From JAIQFV01 sp041494885 (GTDB lineage Bacteria; Acidobacteriota; Terriglobia; JAIQFV01): a stretch of DNA of 64,000 nt. The position numbers were made by a program, and so were the translations under genes. The stretch's first letter is position 1; each line of letters opens with the position of its first letter. Where the stretch lies: contig JBGQBO010000008.1 in assembly GCA_041494885.1 (NCBI GenBank), forward strand, positions 77,267 through 141,266, written 5' to 3'. Under the pieces are notes generated by a model. It was given only the letters and a program-made list of their open reading frames with translations. It did not search any database and had not been told where the DNA came from. Positions 60,025 to 64,000 of the stretch are shown here, in pieces.

Positions 60025-61518
60025 ATGGAGTACAAAGAACTTAAAGTGGTCATTAAATCACGAAAAAAGATTGTGATTACCAAACCCAACAGGATTTCTC
60101 TGTCGGGTGATGTTCAAATTGATTCTCTGACAGAGCGGCTCATCACGGTTTTCCGCAAGTTGCTGGCTGAAGACAAAATCAAGAGCCGTGAAGAGCTTGT
60201 TGTGCTCGGCTCATACTTATTTAATGGACTGTTCGATGAAGAAACCAGACGAGTCTTCTGGGAAGAATATAAGAAGATCAGCAACAAGGAGCAAGAAGGC
60301 CTTCGGGTGGTGTTGGAGTTCGAACCCGAGGCGCGCGATTTGGCCGTGCTCCCCTGGGAGTACATCTACTATCCGGACAGTACTGAAGAAGGGCGGGGCT
60401 TTTTCATCGCCACCGACAACCAGCTGATTCTGGCTCGACATGTGCCGCTAAAAATGCAGGGGCTGTCACCAAGCCCCAAGCCCCTGCGGATTCTGATTGT
60501 CGTTTCCACGCCGGCGCGAGATGAAGACGGGGAAAAGGAACTGGGCATTATTGACGAGGGTTTGGTGATTGAGACGATCTGTCAACTGGGAAAGAAATCA
60601 CCAACGGCCATTCAGGTCGAACAGTTGGAGCCCCCCGTGACCAAAACCAGCTTGACGAATTGGATACAAGCCAACGAGAGGTACCATGTCGTGCACTTTG
60701 TCGGTCATGGCAAGTATGATAAGGACGGAGGCTCCTTGGCGCTCGCGAGCGCGAGAGATCCGGGGCGGGCATCCTGGATTAAGGAGGATGCCCTGGCCGA
60801 TTGTTTCCGGAAACGTGAGCCTCGGTTGATATTCTTGAATGCTTGCAAGGGTGCTTATAGCGGGTCCTACGCAGCATTTCAAGGTGTCGCTTTGAAGCTT
60901 GTGTATTCCAATATCCCGGCAGTGGTCGCCCTGCAGTTTGAGGTGGAGAACAAGGTAGCAAATCTGTTTGCTGAAAAGTTCTATCAGTCGTTGGGAGAGG
61001 GGAAACCCATTGACGTGGCCGTGCAAGATGGGCGATCGAAACTTGGGATGTTCCTGGACGAAGATCAAAATTACAGCAATCGCGCCTTCGGGAGCCCGGT
61101 AGTCTACCTCCAAAGTGCAGAGGGTATTGTCATTGCTGAAGCCCAGCCTGAGAAGAAAGATTACGATCTACTTCCGAAGGTCATATGCCCGCATGGTGAC
61201 TGTCCTGAACTGGTAAGCGCCGGTGACAATTTCTGCGGGGATGGGCACCCTTTAGTGGAGTGTCAGAAGTGCGGGAAAATCATGGTCCCCAACAAAAGCT
61301 GCCACGCGTGTGGTTGGCGGCACGTCAGTCTCGGGGAGCCCATTGGGGCCGACGTGTCGAGGCGGGCGACCCAACGGATTCCAGCGCAGCCCCCCAGCTC
61401 AGACAATGCCACCGTCCAGCCCGAGTTACAGCCGATTGAGTCTTCCTCGGCTGCTCAATCGCTGGGACAGAAAGACATCCCTCTGGGTGGCATCCTCCCT
61501 CGTGAACGCCGGGGGTGA
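60025..61518 (+). CDS. CHAT-domain protease with C-terminal zinc ribbons
   Basis: 497 residues. A caspase-like CHAT domain spans about 70-370: FEPEARDLAVLPWEYIYYPD, catalytic H228 in VVHFVGHGKYD, catalytic C274 in LIFLNACKGAYSG, and SNIPAVVALQFEVENKVANL. Cys-rich ribbons follow at 388-429 (CPHGDC, C404, CQKC, CHAC), eight Cys positions suited to one or two zincs, then a Pro/Ser/Gln-rich tail. The N-terminal about 60 residues are unassigned. CHAT proteases in bacteria include TPR-CHAT effectors that cleave partners on activation. The stop (TGA, then TAA) lies 87 bp before the GTG of the TPR gene in the same frame. Confidence 0.88.
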   Translation: MEYKELKVVIKSRKKIVITKPNRISLSGDVQIDSLTERLITVFRKLLAEDKIKSREELVVLGSYLFNGLFDEETRRVFWEEYKKISNKEQEGLRVVLEFEPEARDLAVLPWEYIYYPDSTEEGRGFFIATDNQLILARHVPLKMQGLSPSPKPLRILIVVSTPARDEDGEKELGIIDEGLVIETICQLGKKSPTAIQVEQLEPPVTKTSLTNWIQANERYHVVHFVGHGKYDKDGGSLALASARDPGRASWIKEDALADCFRKREPRLIFLNACKGAYSGSYAAFQGVALKLVYSNIPAVVALQFEVENKVANLFAEKFYQSLGEGKPIDVAVQDGRSKLGMFLDEDQNYSNRAFGSPVVYLQSAEGIVIAEAQPEKKDYDLLPKVICPHGDCPELVSAGDNFCGDGHPLVECQKCGKIMVPNKSCHACGWRHVSLGEPIGADVSRRATQRIPAQPPSSDNATVQPELQPIESSSAAQSLGQKDIPLGGILPRERRG

Positions 61519-61605
61519 TAACGGTCCGGTGCCCACCGACCCAGAAATCGTTCCGGGGGCGACATGCGCTCCCGGAAAAGCGACGACGGGAGAAGGAGGT
61601 TTGTG

Positions 61606-64000
61606 GTGCTTTCTAATGAGTTCATCAACCTGCTTGCCCAGACGTACTATGAAGCGGCATTGTCCAACCTCAACATGCGAATCACCATGGAGGCACTGGA
61701 AGCCATACGCACAGAGTTTGCCCAAGGGCAGAATCTTTTTAAGGTTTGGGATGCAATCGATCAGCAGGTGGGGCAAGCTGAGGACAAAGCACTACAATCC
61801 GAGTTGATGAAACTGCGACAGCGCTATATGGGACAGATCTTTGGTAGCGAGGTGTCCCGGTTGCGCGCGGTCATGAGTGGGGATCCAAAGGCAGGCATTA
61901 CGGAATGGCTTCGAGCCTATACCGAGGCTCTCACGCACTGGCGTCTGATCTTCTGTCAGGCGTTGTGTGACGCAGATTTACCTTATCCATCCGATACCCT
62001 CCCCTCCATGGAAACATGCCGCCGCACCACACGCTACATGTTGCACGATCACTGGGCAGAGGCCCATGAGTTGGTCCTCTCACTTGCCCAAAACGAGTCG
62101 CTTCCTGCCGCCTACAGAGTGGGGATGTATGTGATGGCGGCCGGGGTTCAACTCTATGATCTCGTGAATCTCAACTTGGCGAAAGAGTTGTTGCAATGCG
62201 CTGAGAGGCTCGAGACGGGGGAAACCCGGGTGGCTTGTGGGTGGGGCCAATATTACTTGCAGGAGAAAAAATTTGATGACAGCCGGGAATGGCTGCAGAA
62301 GGCGATACAGCAGGATCCCCTCTCAGTGGACGGATATCTTTACATGGGCGATGTTTTTGATCGGCTGAATGATCTCGAAGCGGCTGAAGAATGGTATCGA
62401 GAAGCTCTCAGAAAGGATGCCGGCAATTATGGGGGATACCTCCGCTTGTTGCGCTTGTATGGGCGCGTGGAGGCGCTTGAAGCGCATGAGGCGGACCTCG
62501 GGCCGTTGCTTGAGCGTGCCATCGCGGTTGAACCCCCTAATGAGTATGCCGGTCTCCTCGAGATCGGCAGCATCTACCAGCGCAACCGTAAGTACGACCA
62601 GGCGCACCGGTGGTACGACAAAGCGATTGCCCTCGATCCCGCTCGCGTGGGTGGGTTTACCTGGAAGGGCTATGCCTTTATTGAAGCGGAGAGTTTTGAA
62701 GAGGCCCGCGCGGCCTTTAAGACGACCATCGAGCTGGCTCCAGAGTTGTTTGATGGTTACTGGGGAATGGCCGAGACTTATGTACAGCAGGGAGCGTGGC
62801 AGGAGGCACTCCGCTGGTACGAGCAATCCCTGCCGCATAGACCCGTGTGGGAAGGAACGGTGCGGGGAAAAATCGGGTTGATGAACTGGAAGTTGCAGAA
62901 GTATCCGGAGGCCGAAGTTGCTTATCAGAGAGCCCTGGAGCTCGAACCGAAAAATGCAGCCCATCACAACGGCCTGGGAAACACCTATTATGGCAGCGAC
63001 GATTATCAGAAGGCTGTCGGTTGTTACCAGAAAGCCATCGAGATTGATCCCAAGGTGGCTGTTTATCACGAGAACCTCGGACTTGCCTTCCGAGGGCTGG
63101 GTCAGTGGGAGGACGCCGAAAAGGCTTATCAGAAAGCAATCGAGATTGAACCCAACAATGCCGGGTATCATAACGGGCTGGGAAACAGCTATTACGGCGC
63201 CGCTGATTATGAGAGGGCTGTCGGCTGTTACCAGAAAGCGATTGAGAAAGATCCCAAAGTGGCTGTCTATCACGAGAACCTCGGGCTTGCCTTCCGGGGG
63301 CTGAATCATTGGGAGGACGCAGAGAAGGCTTATTCGAAAGCGATCGAGATTGAACCCAATAATGCCGGGTATCATAACGGGTTGGGAAACAGCTATTACG
63401 GCGCCGCTGATTATGAGCGGGCTGTCGGTTGTTACCAGAAAGCGATTGAGATTGATCCCAAGGTGGCGGTTTATCACGAGAACCTCGGGCTTGCCTTCCG
63501 GGGCCTGAATCAGTGGGGGGATGCGGAGAAGGCTTATCAGAGAGCGATCGAGATTGAACCCAACAATGCCGGGTATCATAACGGGTTGGGAAACAGCTAT
63601 TACGGCGCCGCTGATTATGAGAAGGCTGTCGGTTGTTACCAGAAGGCGATAGAAATTGATCCCAACGTGGCTGTCTATTGGGAAAACCTCGGACTTAGCT
63701 TCAGGTTGCTCGGTCGATGGGAGAACGCTGAAAAGGCTTATCGGAGAGCGATCGAGATCGAACCCAACAATGCCGCGTACCACAACGGCCTGGGAAACTG
63801 CTACTACGCGACCGCCGATTATCAGGAGGCCATCGATTGGTACTTCAAAGCGATCGAGGTCGATTCTCGAGTCGCTGTGTATCACGAAAACCTGGGGCTT
63901 GCTTTCCGGGGCCTCGGTCGATGGGAGGAAGCCGGGAAGGCTTATCTCAAAGCGCTTGAGATGGAACCCAATAATGCCGGGACCCACAACGGCCTGGGAA
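61606..64000 (+). CDS. Large TPR-repeat protein, partial at right edge
   Basis: The start is the GTG at 61606 with AAGGAGG six bases upstream (61593-61599); an ATG at 61564 is in frame but less well placed. The frame is open to 64000, so at least 798 residues and an unknown C-terminus. The first 240 residues are an unassigned helical domain; TPRs follow from about residue 245, and from 62956 they become 68-residue (two-TPR) units repeated almost identically: YHNGLGNSYYGAADYERAVG and AVYHENLGLAFRGLNQWEDA. TPRs bind protein partners. As the next gene after the CHAT protease, this is the likely recognition or activation subunit. Confidence 0.88.
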   Translation, partial: MLSNEFINLLAQTYYEAALSNLNMRITMEALEAIRTEFAQGQNLFKVWDAIDQQVGQAEDKALQSELMKLRQRYMGQIFGSEVSRLRAVMSGDPKAGITEWLRAYTEALTHWRLIFCQALCDADLPYPSDTLPSMETCRRTTRYMLHDHWAEAHELVLSLAQNESLPAAYRVGMYVMAAGVQLYDLVNLNLAKELLQCAERLETGETRVACGWGQYYLQEKKFDDSREWLQKAIQQDPLSVDGYLYMGDVFDRLNDLEAAEEWYREALRKDAGNYGGYLRLLRLYGRVEALEAHEADLGPLLERAIAVEPPNEYAGLLEIGSIYQRNRKYDQAHRWYDKAIALDPARVGGFTWKGYAFIEAESFEEARAAFKTTIELAPELFDGYWGMAETYVQQGAWQEALRWYEQSLPHRPVWEGTVRGKIGLMNWKLQKYPEAEVAYQRALELEPKNAAHHNGLGNTYYGSDDYQKAVGCYQKAIEIDPKVAVYHENLGLAFRGLGQWEDAEKAYQKAIEIEPNNAGYHNGLGNSYYGAADYERAVGCYQKAIEKDPKVAVYHENLGLAFRGLNHWEDAEKAYSKAIEIEPNNAGYHNGLGNSYYGAADYERAVGCYQKAIEIDPKVAVYHENLGLAFRGLNQWGDAEKAYQRAIEIEPNNAGYHNGLGNSYYGAADYEKAVGCYQKAIEIDPNVAVYWENLGLSFRLLGRWENAEKAYRRAIEIEPNNAAYHNGLGNCYYATADYQEAIDWYFKAIEVDSRVAVYHENLGLAFRGLGRWEEAGKAYLKALEMEPNNAGTHNGLG
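62956..64000 (+). repeat. 204-bp tandem repeats inside the TPR gene
   Basis: Copies begin at 62956, 63160, 63364, 63568, 63772 and 63976 (cut by the edge), exactly 204 bp apart. The copies from 63160 to 63771 are nearly identical at DNA level, the outer ones more diverged, as expected from recent amplification by unequal exchange. Confidence 0.85.

Noticed and set aside
62323..63987. A 554-codon open frame on the minus strand
   Set aside because: It is the complement of the 204-bp TPR repeats, which keep the opposite frame open; its repeated protein sequence follows the TPR periodicity and it has no ribosome site.

Overview
The window looks like a chromosomal segment of a Gram-negative, Acidobacteriota-like bacterium. 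The evidence is the gene content: BamD, an Mla lipid-transport operon, a giant secreted alpha-2-macroglobulin, a BNR/sortilin-like secreted protein, a S9 peptidase, and a coiled-coil/GAF protein whose C-terminal block I associate with acidobacterial proteins. No 16S rRNA is present, so the phylum is an inference. Base composition is moderately GC-rich; genes are densely packed in short operons.

Layout. 1-7.4 kb: a receiver protein with a long acidic/proline tail (runs off the left edge), bamD, rpe and a PASTA protein on the minus strand; fmt (+) convergent with def and aroC (-). 7.4-11 kb: a secreted protein, then an ECF sigma factor, a zinc-finger anti-sigma factor and a third secreted protein. 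11-19.8 kb, minus strand: aminotransferase, Slt-type lytic transglycosylase, coiled-coil/GAF protein and mlaDFE. 20-27 kb: an RHH regulator with its own palindrome, then a complete pyruvate dehydrogenase set (lpdA, E1 alpha, a tiny half-rubrerythrin-like protein, E1 beta, E2) and lipA. 27.4-29 kb: DUF47 and PiT phosphate transport. 29.2 kb: a tRNA-Sec gene on the minus strand. 29.5-44.4 kb: large secreted proteins, a type II NADH dehydrogenase, a hydrolase, a four-helix-bundle protein and a 2000-residue thioester alpha-2-macroglobulin. 44.6-48.5 kb: a dienoyl-CoA-reductase-like SDR, then a minus-strand operon of an ATP-grasp ligase and a flavin monooxygenase. 50-58 kb: S9 peptidase, GlcG-like protein, GntR plus DUF1648 membrane protein, a membrane-bound spermidine-synthase-like protein and a CapK-like adenylating enzyme. 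58.9-64 kb: an unrecognised protein, a CHAT protease with C-terminal zinc ribbons and a large TPR protein that runs off the right edge.

Two systems deserve most attention. First, the ATP-grasp/flavin monooxygenase operon is preceded by a perfectly spaced promoter, a 38-residue cysteine-rich leader ORF (4 Cys codons within 8), a 10-bp antiterminator pairing and a textbook intrinsic terminator immediately before the ribosome binding site. This has every visible part of a cysteine-sensing transcription attenuator. Second, the 351-aa protein / CHAT-zinc-ribbon protease / TPR cluster looks like an undescribed protease-based effector module.

Four intergenic regions carry short-unit arrays arranged as opposed inverted arms around 95-135 bp of unique DNA. 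They use three unrelated unit sequences but share one architecture. A further unit family is inserted in frame in the alpha-2-macroglobulin gene.
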